From Streptomyces sp. P3 (GTDB lineage Bacteria; Actinomycetota; Actinomycetes; Streptomycetales; Streptomycetaceae), in the NCBI GenBank assembly GCA_016893485.2, contig JAFEKX020000001.1, positions 3,782,001-3,846,000 of the forward strand: a stretch of DNA of 64,000 nucleotides, read 5' to 3'. Shown here in pieces: positions 18,127-27,403 of this stretch. Numbering within the stretch: position 1 is the first letter of the stretch; each line of letters starts with the position of its first letter. A program made the position numbers and the translations under genes. The notes under the pieces are model-generated. The model was not told the origin of the DNA, did no database searches, and was given only the letters and a program-made list of their open reading frames with translations.

Positions 18127-19581
18127 CTACTGGAACGCGGCGAACGCCTTGGAGAACGCGTTCGCGCCCTGGACGATCGAGCTGCAGGTCGCGTCCGCCG
18201 CGGGCCGCGCGCCACCGGCGCACTGCTTGTCGCGGGTCGCGGACCACATCGAAAGGCCGCCCAGGCCCTTGGACTTGGCGAAGTCGACCAGCTGGGTCGC
18301 GTCGTCGACCTTGAAGATCTCGGACGCGACGTCGTTGACGCCGATCATCGGGGTGACCGCCACGGCCTTCCAGGCGGCGCTGTCGGACAGGCCCAGCACG
18401 CTCTTCACCTGAGCCTGGGTCGCCGTCGCCGCCTGGGTGGCGTACGTGCCCATGTCGCCGCTGTACGCGGGGCCGTAGTCCATCGCCATGATGTTGACCG
18501 TGCTGATCTTCACGCCGTTGGACTTGGCGTTGGACAGCAGGTTCACGCCGTCCTGGGTGAGGCCCTCGGGCATGACCGGGAGGGTGTAGGAGACGTCCAG
18601 GTTCGGGTGCTGCTGCTGGAGCTTCGCTATGGCCTGGGCGCGGATGGTGTTCGCCGCCGTGTTGGGCAGCGCGCCGCCCTCGATGTCGAAGTCGGCCTTG
18701 TTGAGGCCGTACGCGTCCACGACCTTGCCGTACGCCGTCGCCAGCGCGCTCGCCGAACCGCAGGTCGTCGCCAGCTCGGAGCCGGACGCGCCGCCGAAGG
18801 AGACCCGCACACCGCCGCCCTTGGCCCGCAGCGCGCCGATCTGGGAGGCCACGCCGTCGCTCGCGAGGTCCGTCACGCCGCCCCACTTCGGGGTGCAGCC
18901 GCCGCCGTCGGTGATGAAGGCGAGGTTGTAGTTCTTCACGCCGGTCGCGGTGACGTTGGCGAGCAGGTCGAACGCCGGGTAGAGGGAGGTGTCGACGTAC
19001 GGGGCGAAGCCCGCGCCCGCGGCCGTCGTGCCGGTGCCGCTGGTCTGGGTCGGGGAGGCGGAGGGCGCGGTGGGGGTGGGGGTCGGCTTGGCCGTGGGGG
19101 TGGCGGTCGGCGTGGACGTCTGGGTCGGGCGGCCGCTCGGCTCCGGCGTCGCGGTGCTGTCCGTCGAGCACTTGGCGTTGTCGATGAGACAGCCGGTCGG
19201 CTGGGCGGTGCCGCTGACCACGAAGCCCACGGTGACGGACTCGCCCGCCGCGAGACCGTCGGTGTCCCACTTCGGCGGCTTCACGGTGACGTGCTGTCCG
19301 CTCACGCTCGACTCGGCGTTCCACAGCGAGCTGAGCGTCGCGCCGGACGGCAGGTCGAACTCCAGCGTCCAGTCCTTCTCTCTGGCACCGGTCGTGTTGG
19401 TGACGACGTACTGCGCGGTGTACCCCGTCGACCACTCGCTGGTCCTGGTGTACGCCGCGCCGACGCTCGCCGCCTGGGCGATACCGGTCAGCATGATCGC
19501 GCCGCCACCGACCACCGCGGCGGCGACCACTCCGCCGATCACCTTGTTCCTCTTGCTGATCCTGCGCCGGTGCGTGCTCAT
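18127..19581 (-). CDS. Secreted chitinase: CBM2, Pro/Thr linker, GH18
   Basis: An intact 484-residue exported enzyme that hydrolyses chitin to N-acetylglucosamine oligomers. The signal peptide ends near GIAQAA-S (residue 39). Residues about 40-130 form a CBM2 module (TSEWSTGYTAQYVV, KDWTLEFDLPSG). A Thr/Pro/Ser linker reaches about residue 185. The GH18 barrel follows, with the catalytic DxDxE as D297-F-D299-I-E301 and the late YGPAYSG and GGLSMWSATRD strands. A DasR-like site lies about 134 bp upstream. Functionally it pairs with the LPMO at 49537. Confidence 0.92.
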   Translation of the reverse strand: MSTHRRRISKRNKVIGGVVAAAVVGGGAIMLTGIAQAASVGAAYTRTSEWSTGYTAQYVVTNTTGAREKDWTLEFDLPSGATLSSLWNAESSVSGQHVTVKPPKWDTDGLAAGESVTVGFVVSGTAQPTGCLIDNAKCSTDSTATPEPSGRPTQTSTPTATPTAKPTPTPTAPSASPTQTSGTGTTAAGAGFAPYVDTSLYPAFDLLANVTATGVKNYNLAFITDGGGCTPKWGGVTDLASDGVASQIGALRAKGGGVRVSFGGASGSELATTCGSASALATAYGKVVDAYGLNKADFDIEGGALPNTAANTIRAQAIAKLQQQHPNLDVSYTLPVMPEGLTQDGVNLLSNAKSNGVKISTVNIMAMDYGPAYSGDMGTYATQAATATQAQVKSVLGLSDSAAWKAVAVTPMIGVNDVASEIFKVDDATQLVDFAKSKGLGGLSMWSATRDKQCAGGARPAADATCSSIVQGANAFSKAFAAFQ

Positions 19582-19687
19582 CGCGTGCCTGCTTTCGCCG
19601 TACGGGGGTGGGGTGCGGCAGCACGCTAGCGATCCGAATCGGGCAAAGCGCCTGTTCCGGGCGGCGGTTGGCGATCTTAGGGTGCGC

Positions 19688-21091
19688 TTAAGGGAGGGAT
19701 CGGGAACGGTTAAAGGTAGAGACCAATCGGCCGCGCCGACGTCGTCGTACGGCTCCTCGATGGCCGTTGCGCTCGGGCTCGCGTCCGTCCAGCTGGATCC
19801 AGATCCGCACCTCCGTGCCGCCGAGCACCGAGGAGCCGATCCGGACGTCCCCGCCGGTCGCCTCCGCGAGCCGGCGCACGATGTCCAGCCCGAGCCCGGT
19901 CGACCCGGCGCTGCCGGAACCGCGCCCACGCGCCATCGCCGCCTCGGGGTCGCGTATGCCGGAGCCCGCGTCCGAGACGAGCACGATCACCGCGTCCTCG
20001 CTGTTGTGCACGTCGACCGCGAAGGCCGTGCCCTCGGGGTGTGCCGGAACACGTTGCCCAGCAGGGCGTCCAGGGCCGCGACCAGGTCGGCGCGGGCCAC
20101 GGGTATGCGCACCGGCCGCTCCACCCCGGCGACCCGCACCTTGCGGCCCTCGTCCTCGGCGAGCGCGGACCAGAACCGCATCCGCTCGCGCACCACCTCG
20201 GCCGCGTCGCACCCGGCACCGGGCCCGGCCGCCACGGTCTGCGGCTTGGCCTCACGCGCGGTCCGGATGATCGTGTCGACCTCCTTCTCCAGCTGCGCGA
20301 CAGCGGTCCGCGTCTGCTCGGCGGCCGGACCCTCCCCCGAGCGAGGCCGCGTTGAGCCGCAGCACGGTGAGGGGTGTGCGCAGCCGGTGCGACAGATCGG
20401 CCGCCAACTCCCGCTCGTTGGCCAGCAGTTGTACGACCTGGTCGGCCATGGAGTTGAACGCCACCGCCGCCAACCGCAGTTCGGTCGGCCCCTCCTCGGG
20501 CACCCGTGCCCCCAGCTTCCCCCTCCCCAGTTCGTGCGCGCCCTCGACCAGGCGCTGCGCGGGCTGCACCATCCGTACGCCCAGCCGGTCGGCGACCGCG
20601 ACGGACCCGACGATCAGCGCGATGCCGACGCCGGCGAGCACCGCCCAGGCCGTGCCCACGCCGTTGCTCACCTCGGACTCCGGGACGTAGACCTCGACGA
20701 CGGATATCTCGCCGGAGCTGAGCGCGACCGGCTGGAGCAGGACGGAGCCGCCGGGCACCTCAGTGGTGGAGGCGCGGCCCAGCTTCCGTACGGTCGCGAT
20801 GTCCTTGTCGGCGGCGCGCTGCCGGCCGATGTCGACGGCGGCCTTGCCGTCCCCGGCCGGTATGTGGACGGCCATCCCGGAGTCCGCGCCCGCGGAGGCC
20901 ACGACCTTGTCCAGCTGGTCGCGGTCGGTGGTGATGGACAGCGCGGGGGCGACGGCGGCGGCCTCCCGCTCGGCGTTCGAGAAGGCGCGGTCGCGGGCCA
21001 TCTCCTTGATGACCAGGCCGAGCGGCACCGCGAAGGCGACGACGACCATCGCCGCGATCGCCAGACAGACCCTGACCAGCGCCCACCTCAT
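19688..21091 (-). CDS. Two-component sensor histidine kinase
   Basis: About 467 residues. It has an N-terminal membrane helix (VCLAIAAMVVVAFAVPLGLV), an extracytoplasmic domain to about residue 140 and a second helix (WAVLAGVGIALIVGSVAVA). A HAMP linker (RMVQPAQRLVEGAHELGRG) and the H-box LSHRLRTPLTVLRL follow. The ATPase has the N-box LLGNVFRHTPEGTAF, the G1 box DAGSGI and the G2 box GSTGLGLDIV. Frame breaks lie near 20335 and 20040. The start overlaps the response-regulator stop by 4 bp (ATGA). The exact C-terminus is uncertain. Confidence 0.85.
19715..19725 (-). promoter_or_regulatory. Weak DasR-type (dre) site upstream of the chitinase
   Basis: On the minus strand TGGTCTCTACC matches the core TGGTCTAGACC at 9 of 11 positions. 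It overlaps the 3' end of the preceding sensor kinase gene, about 134 bp from the chitinase start. Confidence 0.4.
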
Positions 21092-21791
21092 CGCAGCGGC
21101 TCCGCTCCCGGTGGCTCCAGCTTCACGCCGACCCCGCGCAGGGTGTGCAGATAGCGCGGCCGGGCCGCCGTCTCCCCAACTTCCGGCGCAGCCACGACAG
21201 ATGGACGTCGATGGTCTGGTCGTCGCCGTAGGACTGCTGCCAGACCTCGGCGAGGAGTTCCTTGCGCGGGACGACCACGCCGGGGCGGCCGGCGAGGAAG
21301 GCGAGGAGGTCGAACTCGCGGCGGGTGAGGTCGAGTCGGACGCCGTCCAGCTCGGCCTGGCGGCGCAGCGGGTCCACGGCCAGGCCGCCGACGCGGATCA
21401 CCGAGGACGGGGGTGCCTCGCCGGTGCTGGCGCGGGAGCGTCGCAGGACCGCGGACATCCGGGCCGAGAGGTGGTCGACCGAGAAGGGCTTGGTGAGGTA
21501 GTCGTCCGCGCCCGCGTTCAACAAGCGGACGATCTCCGATTCGTCGTCCCGCGCGGTGGCGATGATCACAGGGACATCGGTGATCCCGCGCAGCATCTTC
21601 AGCGCCTCGGACCCGTCCAGATCGGGCAGTCCGAGGTCGAGAATGACCACGTCGAAACGGAAATGGGCGACCTCGCGCAGCGCCTCGAGTGCCGTACCGA
21701 CACTGCGCACCGTGTGCGCCGCATCGGTCAGATGCCGGATGAGGGCCGAGCGTACGAACTGGTCGTCCTCGACCACGAGCACACTTGCCAT
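21088..21791 (-). CDS. OmpR/PhoB-family response regulator
   Basis: About 234 residues. The receiver domain has acidic VVEDD near the N-terminus, the phosphoacceptor Asp in VVILDLGLPDLDG and Lys in YLTKPFS. The winged-helix domain carries LTRREFDLLAFLAGRPG and DDQTIDVHLSWLRRKLG. One frame break lies near 21178. It is the first gene of the pair and is translationally coupled to the kinase. Signal and targets are not evident. Confidence 0.9.
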
Positions 21792-21902
21792 GCGCCGCAC
21801 CGTACGCCATGCGGGCGACCCGTATCCGGGCCTGTGGACAACTCCCGCCTGTGGACAACCGGCGGGACATCGACGGGACACCTGTGGGTCGCGTGAGGCA
21901 GT

Positions 21903-22438
21903 ATGGCGGCGATGCGCAGAGGACTCGTCAACGGACTCGTCCACGTGCTGGCTTGGTCACTGGCCACCGGCGCGGCCGTCACACTGTCCTGGTGGGGCGT
22001 CCACACGGTCATGACCGGCACGGCCTACGACCCCCGCGCGCCCTGCCCATCACGGCGGTCGGCGCGACCGCGCAGGAGGCGACGCCACCGGCCTCGGCGA
22101 CCCCGAGCCCCGAGTCGTCCCCGAGCCCGTCGAGCACCCCGACGCCGACCCGCAGCCCGAGCGCGACCCCGACGAGGACGGCGACCACGAGCCCGTCCCC
22201 GACCACGTCCCCCTCCGGCCAGGTCAAGAGCTACGCCACGGACGGCGGTCGGGTGGTGCTCGATCTCGCCCCGGACTACGTGACGTTGGTGTCGGCGACG
22301 CCGGGTACGGGCTGGGCGATGCAGGTGTGGAAGACGGACTCGTGGCTCCGGGTGGAGTTCACCAAGGGCACGGACAAGGTGTCGGTGATCTGCACGTGGC
22401 ACGACGGGGCACCGCGCGTGGACGTCGGCAACTACTAG
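21903..22438 (+). CDS. Hypothetical anchored protein with Pro/Ser/Thr linker
   Basis: About 178 residues. One N-terminal membrane helix (VLAWSLATGAAVTLSWWGV) is followed by a long Ser/Pro/Thr linker and a compact C-terminal domain of about 65 residues (GGRVVLDLAPDYVTLVSATP, WLRVEFTKGTDKVSVICTW). The C-terminal domain is predicted outside the membrane. A frame break lies near 22035 in a C run. It is divergent from the response regulator, so it is a possible target or signal partner of that system. I do not recognise the family. Confidence 0.65.
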
Positions 22439-22465
22439 CCGGGATCGGCGAGTCGCGGGTACGCC

Positions 22466-23347
22466 CTAGCGGAACACGGACGGGGCGGTGCCGGCGAGGC
22501 GACCGCCGAAGCGTCCGTGACCGCGACCGCGCCGCCGGTGAAGTCGGTGAGTTCCCGGCCGTGTTCGAGCCGGCCCGGGTGCGGGTCGGAGGCGGCCCGC
22601 CGGGTCAACTCGGCCAGCGGCAGCGGGTGTTCGGAGGCGACGAGCACGGCGTTCCCGAACCGCTTGCCGCGCAGCACGGTCGGGTCGGCGATCAGCGCGC
22701 GTTCCGCGAACCGGGCGGCCACGGTGGCGATCTGGCCCCGGAGATGCGTGAGCGGGGGCCCGTCGGCGAGGTTCGCGGCGTAGATCCCGCCGGGCTTGAG
22801 CGCGCGGCGCACCTCGTCGAGGAACTCGGTGGACGTCAGGTGGGCGGGCGTCCGGGCTCCGCTGAAGACATCGGCCACGACGAGGTCGGCCCACCCGTCG
22901 GGCACCTTCGCGAGCCCCGCGCGGGCATCGGTGGACCGCACCCTGATCCGTGCGTTCGGGTCCAACGGCAGCTCCCGCCGGACCAGTTGGACGAGCGCCG
23001 CGTCGAACTCGACGACCTGCTGGGTGGAACGGGGGCGGGTCGCGGCCACATACCGGGCGAGCGTGAGGGCCCCGCCGCCGAGGTGCACGGCGTGGATCGG
23101 CTTCCCGGCGGGCGCGGCGAGATCGATGACGTGCCCCGAGCCGGCGCTGGTACTCGAAGGACAGATACGCCGGGTCGTCGAGATCGACGTACGACTGCGG
23201 CGCCCCGTCGATCAGCAGCGTCCAGGCACGCGCGCGTTCCCGATCGGGTATGAGCTCGGCGAGCCCACCGTCGACAGGCTCGACGACGGCCTCGGCGGCC
23301 CCGGCACCACCACCGCCGACTGTTCCTGGACTTTCCCATTGACCCAT
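22466..23347 (-). CDS. Spermidine-synthase-like methyltransferase-fold protein
   Basis: About 293 residues. The N-terminal beta motif (RARAWTLLIDGAPQSYVDLDDP) and class I nucleotide fold are those of spermidine synthase relatives. It has the glycine-rich HAVHLGGGALTLARY, acidic QVVEFDAALVQLVRRELP, DARAGLAKVPDGWADLVVAD and LKPGGIYAANLAD. Actinobacterial members of this group are mostly uncharacterised, and many lack polyamine activity. Frame breaks lie near 23140 and 22485. The ATG at 23347 begins MGQWES. Confidence 0.75.
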   Translation of the reverse strand: MGQWESPGTVGGGGAGAAEAVVEPVDGGLAELIPDRERARAWTLLIDGAPQSYVDLDDPAYLSFEYQRRLGARHRSRRARREADPRRAPRRRGPHARPVCGRDPPPFHPAGRRVRRGARPTGPAGAAVGPERTDQGAVHRCPRGAREGARRVGRPRRGRCLQRSPDARPPDVHRVPRRGAPRAQARRDLRREPRRRAPAHASPGPDRHRGRPVRGTRADRRPDRAARQAVRERRARRLRTPAAAGRVDPAGRLRPAPGPARTRPGTHRLHRRRGRGHGRFGGRLAGTAPSVFR

Positions 23348-23403
23348 TATCGGCGGACGGGGAAGGTCCGGCGCGCTCGCCCTACAAGCCCCGGGTGGCA
23401 TCA

Positions 23404-23480
23404 GCGCCCCAAAGGGGCGCGGGGCTGTGTCGATATGCGGCTTCGCCGCGTGGGCGCGACCAGCCCCCACCGGCCCGCGG
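23404..23480 (+). repeat. Dispersed Streptomyces intergenic repeat, full copy
   Basis: The element has a GC-rich hairpin (GCGCCCCAAAGGGGCGC), then GGGGCTGTGTCGATATGCGG, a CTTCGCCGCG loop arm and the end GCGACCAGCCCCCACCGGCC. Related pieces occur at 1-24, 38887-38950 (inverted) and 60691-60719. It lies in the gap upstream of the spermidine-synthase-like gene. Confidence 0.6.
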
Positions 23481-23506
23481 ATCAACCACGACCGTCCCCA
23501 TGGAAC

Positions 23507-23926
23507 TCACCGACAGCCGTCCGCCGCCTCGATCAACCGAGCCGCCTCACCCAGCGCAGCACGCAGCACCTCGGGGTCGGTAGCAAGATCGGCATCGCCA
23601 GGCGGAAGCAGCCAGTCGGAACCCTCGACAGGGGGCTCGGGGTCGGGGGCGAGCCGCAGACCCCGGCCGTTCGTCTCCGTACACGTGCTGCCCGGCAGAT
23701 CCCACGCCGCCGCCGTACCCGGCGGAACCAGGAAGCCGAGGGTGTCGTCGCCGTCGTCGTGCAGCACGGGTCCGACCCCGTCGCACGCACCGCGCCGCAG
23801 GATGTCCACCGCCTCCAGGCCCTGCCGCGTCGGCACCGTCACCAGATCGCAGGCCGAGTCCGCGAACGGTGGCGCACTGCACTCCGCGCTCGGCATTCGA
23901 GGATCGACGCTCTGCCGTGACTCCAT
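23507..23926 (-). CDS. Hypothetical protein, possibly a Prim-Pol-domain relative
   Basis: An intact protein of about 139 residues rich in Asp, Pro and Gly (LVTVPTRQGLEAVDILRRG, GFLVPPGTAAAWDLPGS, DWLLPPGDADL). The pattern resembles short Streptomyces proteins annotated as primase/polymerase N-terminal domains, but the match is weak and no acidic catalytic pair is obvious. The ATG at 23926 is chosen because GGTGGAG precedes it by 7 nt. The frame stays open to a TTG at 24001. The inverted repeat at 24081-24096 lies upstream. Confidence 0.5.
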   Translation of the reverse strand: MESRQSVDPRMPSAECSAPPFADSACDLVTVPTRQGLEAVDILRRGACDGVGPVLHDDGDDTLGFLVPPGTAAAWDLPGSTCTETNGRGLRLAPDPEPPVEGSDWLLPPGDADLATDPEVLRAALGEAARLIEAADGCR

Positions 23927-24080
23927 CCCGGTCTCCACCACGGAACCCCTCCTTGGACGAGCGGGTCGGGAGTCGGGTGGCTCCCGGTCCATGGAGTTCA
24001 ACGCGTCGAGGCGTCAACGGCTACGGCACAAGTCCGCCGCAAAGGATGGCAGTTCATGGCAGATCGCGGATGAGATATCC

Positions 24081-24096
24081 GGTTTGTAGCCAAACC
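24081..24096. promoter_or_regulatory. Perfect inverted repeat in a divergent intergenic region
   Basis: GGTTTG-TAGC-CAAACC is a 6-4-6 perfect inverted repeat between the minus-strand gene starting at 23926 and the regulator starting at 24212. It could be an operator for either. The binding protein is unknown. Confidence 0.35.
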
Positions 24097-24211
24097 CTGC
24101 GTGGCGGACCGTGCACAGCAGGTACGTTCTTGCCCGCTGGAAACAGGGCGTCACTTAACAAGTCACCCTGAATCCGGCATGGTTCGACGGTTCGCACGAG
24201 AGGACCCGGCC

Positions 24212-25678
24212 ATGGCGTCGTCAATGGTGACCCCGCCCCCGTTGCCCCAACCACCGAGACCCAATCTCGCCTTCCGGCGGCTGCGCGGACAGCGCTCACC
24301 GGCGGAGTTCGCCGCGGCCGTACGCCGGTCCGCGCGGGAGATCGGCGAGCGGGTCAGCTGCGACGCGCGTTACGTCGGCCGCGTCGAGGCCGGTGAGATC
24401 CGTTGCCCCAACTACGCGTACGAACGGGTGTTCCTGCACATGTTCCCCGGCCGCACGCTCGCCGACCTCGGCTTCGCACCCCGCTCGTCCGTACGCGGAC
24501 GCGGGGCGCGCACAGCCGAGGACACGCCCCCGCACACCTCACGAGCCCGCCCCCTCACGACTGAGGCGGCCGGGGCGGGTGAGACGCGGAGGGTGCACGA
24601 GCCGTATGACACGCAGGACCCGTACGACACGCACGAGAACCACGAGAACCACGAGGAGAGCGACGTGCTGCGTCGCGCATTCATGAGGGGCGGCACCGTC
24701 ACGGTGGCCGCCGGCACGCTGGGCCCGCTCGGGCTCACCTTCGACGCCGGGGCAGCGGAACGTTCCGTCCGCCGTCCCGGTACGAGCGAGGCGGGCGCCC
24801 TGGAAGAGGCCGTCCGCAGAATCCGGCTGCTCGACGACCGGCACGGCGCCGACGGCCTCTACCGGCGCGCGGCGGCCCGCTGCGCGCCGCGTACGCCCTG
24901 CTCGACGCGGGCACCACCCGGCAGTCCGTCGCCGAGAGACTGCACCCGGAGCCGGTGAACTCGCCATCTCCGTGGGCTGGCTGGCCCACGACTCCGGCCG
25001 CTTCGACGACGCCCGCTCGCACTACGCGGAGGCCCTCGCCACGGCCCGGATGACCGGGGACGCCGGCCTTGAGGCACACGCCTTCTGCAATACGGCGTTC
25101 CTCGCGCGGGACGCCGGCCGGCCGCGCGAGGCGGTGCGCGCCGCGCAGGCCGCGCAGCGGGTCGGACGGCCGCTGGGGTCCGCTCGCCTGATGTCGCTGC
25201 TCGCGCTGCGCGAGGCGGGGGCTGGGCGGGACTCGCCGATCGCACCGGGTGCGAGCAGGCGTTGGCCCGGGCTCAGGCGCTATTCTCGCGGGGGCACTCG
25301 GATGCGGACCCGGAGTGGATGAGCTTCTACGGTGAGGCCGAGTTGGAGGGGCTCGAGGCGCAGTGCTGGTCGACGTTGGGTGACTGGCCTCGGGCTGCGC
25401 GGCATGCTCGGCGGGCGGCGCATCTTCAGGACCCGCATTTCACCCGGAACATCGCGCTGTACACGGCCGAGCTCGCGGATGATCTCGCTCGGGGCGGGCG
25501 TCCTGATGAGGCGGCCACCGCGGGGATGCGGGTGCTTGATCTTCTGGACCTGGTGCAGTCCTCGCGGATTCAGACAATGTTGGCGGGGACCGCGCGGGTG
25601 TTGTTGCCTCACAAGAGGGCGTCGGGGGTGTCGACGTTCCTGGAGAGGCACTCGGGGTTGCCTCGAACCGCAGCCTAG
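24212..25678 (+). CDS. NsdA-like regulator: divergent HTH plus TPR-type helices
   Basis: About 489 residues. A divergent XRE-like HTH occupies about residues 20-85 (FRRLRGQRSPAEFAAAVRRS and YVGRVEAGEIRCPNYAYERV). A low-complexity linker with Tyr-Asp-Thr and His-Glu-Asn repeats follows. After that come a Tat/hydrophobic-like GGTVTVAAGTLGPLGLTF and a C-terminal tetratricopeptide-like region (GRFDDARSHYAEALATARMT, DWPRAARHARRAAHLQDP). This layout matches NsdA, a negative regulator of sporulation and antibiotic production. Frame breaks lie near 24880, 24952 and 25225. The closeness to true NsdA is unproven. Confidence 0.65.
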
Positions 25679-25703
25679 GTCCTGGACCCGGGGCGACTGC
25701 CGC

Positions 25704-26296
25704 CTACGGGACCAGGTGGCCCACGTCGTTCCAGCTCTCGATGGCCGGGTCTCCGTAGGCCCAGCCCAGTACCGAGAGGGACGTCGGGTTGAGGCGTATC
25801 CGGGCCGCGAAGTCGATCGGCAGGCCGAGCCAGCGGGCGCCGATCGAGCGGAGGATGTGGCCGTGGGCGAAGACCAGGACGTCGCGGTCCTCGGCTCGGG
25901 CCCAGGTGACGACCTCGTCCGCGCGGGCGGTGACCTCGGCGAGGGTCTCCCTCCGGGGACGCCGTCTCGCCAGATCAGCCAGTCCGGGCGTACGGAACGG
26001 ATCTCCTCCGGGGTCATGCCCTCGTAGGCGCCGTAGTCCCACTCCATGAGGGTGTCCCAGTCGGTGGCGCGGTCGCCGAAGCCGGCGAGTTCGCAGGTCT
26101 CACGCGCGCGTGCCAGCGGGCTGGTGCGGACCTCCACCCGGGAGGCCGTCGAAGGGGGCCGGTGCAGTCGCTCGCCGAGCACCTTGGCGCCGCGTCGGCC
26201 CTCTTCGAGGAGCGGAACGTCGGTCCTGCCGGTGTGCTTCCCGGACAGTGACCATTCGGTCTGCCCGTGCCGGGCCAACAGGATGCGCGGTGCCAT
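25704..26296 (-). CDS. Histidine phosphatase (phosphoglycerate-mutase-like)
   Basis: About 197 residues of branch 1 of the histidine phosphatase superfamily. The phospho-acceptor is in LLARHGQTEWSLSGKHTGRTD. The second arginine is in TSPLARARETCELAG, the acid Glu in MEWDYGAYEG, and the second His in DVLVFAHGHILRSIGARWL. One frame break lies near 25950. Substrates range from sugar phosphates to acid phosphatase targets and cannot be told here. It is convergent with the NsdA-like gene. Confidence 0.85.
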
Positions 26297-26517
26297 GAGG
26301 GACCTTTCCGGGATACAAGGGGAGACCCGAGATGCGAGAGGCGGATCACTCCATCATCGCTCACCCCTGAGAAGGGCAACCAGGGGGCGATCTCTGCGTC
26401 TTTGAGGTCCGGGGCGCCCGAAACGGGCCGCGCACATACGCCGTAAAGTGTCCCGACCGGGCTATCGGGAAGCCGGACCGTGGGCAGCGCACCAGTACAG
26501 AAGGGGAGGGCGATCGG

Positions 26518-27323
26518 ATGCCGCAGACCGAGACACCAGGCATCGAGGCGGACCGGCCGAGCCGGCTGCGCTGGTGGACCGAGCTGCCGCTGATCCTCAT
26601 GGTGTACGCCTCGTACTCGGCGGGCCGCCTGCTGGCCAGGGGCGACACGGCGAGCGCCGTCGACCACGGCCTGGCGATCCTGCGCGTCGAGAAGCTCCTC
26701 CACATCAACGCCGAGCACCCGCTGAACCGCCTCTTCACCCGCGAGGCCTGGCTCGGGATACCCGCGGACTTCTGGTACGCGTCACTGCACTACCTGGTGA
26801 CCCCCGTGATCCTGATCTGGCTGTTCCGGTCCCGCGCGCAGATCTACCGCGCGGCCCGCACCTGGCTGATGACGTCCACGTTCATCGGCCTGATCGGCTT
26901 CACCCTCCTCCCGACCTGCCCGCCCCGCCTGCTCTCCCCCGGCTACGGCTTCGTCGACACGATGGCCAAGTACAGCTCGTACGGCTGGTGGGGCGGCGAC
27001 GCGAGCGCGCCCCGCGGCCTGGGCGGCATGACGAACCAGTACGCGGCGATGCCGAGCCTGCACTGCGGCTGGGCCCTGTGGTGCGGTGTGATGCTCTGGC
27101 GCTACGGCGGCAACCGGCTGACCAAGGTCGTCGGGGTCGCCTATCCGGTGCTGACCGCGATCGTGGTCATGGGCACCGCGAACCACTACCTCCTCGACGC
27201 GGTCGCGGGCGTGGTCGTGATGGGGCTCGGGTTCCTGCTGGCGCCGCAGGTGATGAAGGCCGCGGACCGGATCAGGACGCGGTTCGAGGGACGCGGCTCG
27301 CTCGTCGCCGCCCGCTCGCGTGA
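26518..27323 (+). CDS. PAP2-superfamily membrane phosphatase/transferase
   Basis: About 268 residues with about six membrane helices. The PAP2 signature includes MPSLHCGWALW and, later, MGTANHYLLDAVAGVVV, the catalytic His pair seen in inositol-phosphate transferase (AUR1-like) relatives. The extracytoplasmic site probably acts on a lipid or inositol phosphate. The printed frame runs on into the next gene without a stop. One missing base near 27310 would give the natural end PLA-stop at 27323, so I do not treat it as a real fusion. Confidence 0.75.
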
Positions 27324-27373
27324 GGCCGCCCGGAGCACTTCCCGTGACGCCTCACGCGGCTCGGAAACCTCAA

Positions 27374-27396
27374 TTGTCAGTGGCGGATGCCAGACT
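27374..27396 (+). promoter_or_regulatory. RecA_NDp / PafBC-type DNA-damage promoter
   Basis: TTGTCAGTGGC (27374-27384) is a full match to the upstream element of the RecA-independent damage promoter described in mycobacteria. N6 (ggatgc) and CAGACT follow, against TAGggT. The GTG start lies 7 bp after the -10, so the mRNA is probably leaderless. Confidence 0.8.
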
Positions 27397-27403
27397 TCGC
27401 CGG

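Noticed and set aside
17428..21154. Very long plus-strand frames (733 and 721 residues) over the chitinase and sensor kinase
   Set aside because: Mirror frames of intact minus-strand genes with no recognisable domain.
24600..24660. Short tandem repeats encoding Tyr-Asp-Thr and His-Glu-Asn as a possible CRISPR or mobile remnant
   Set aside because: They are in-frame low-complexity codons in the linker of the NsdA-like protein; no spacers or element ends.
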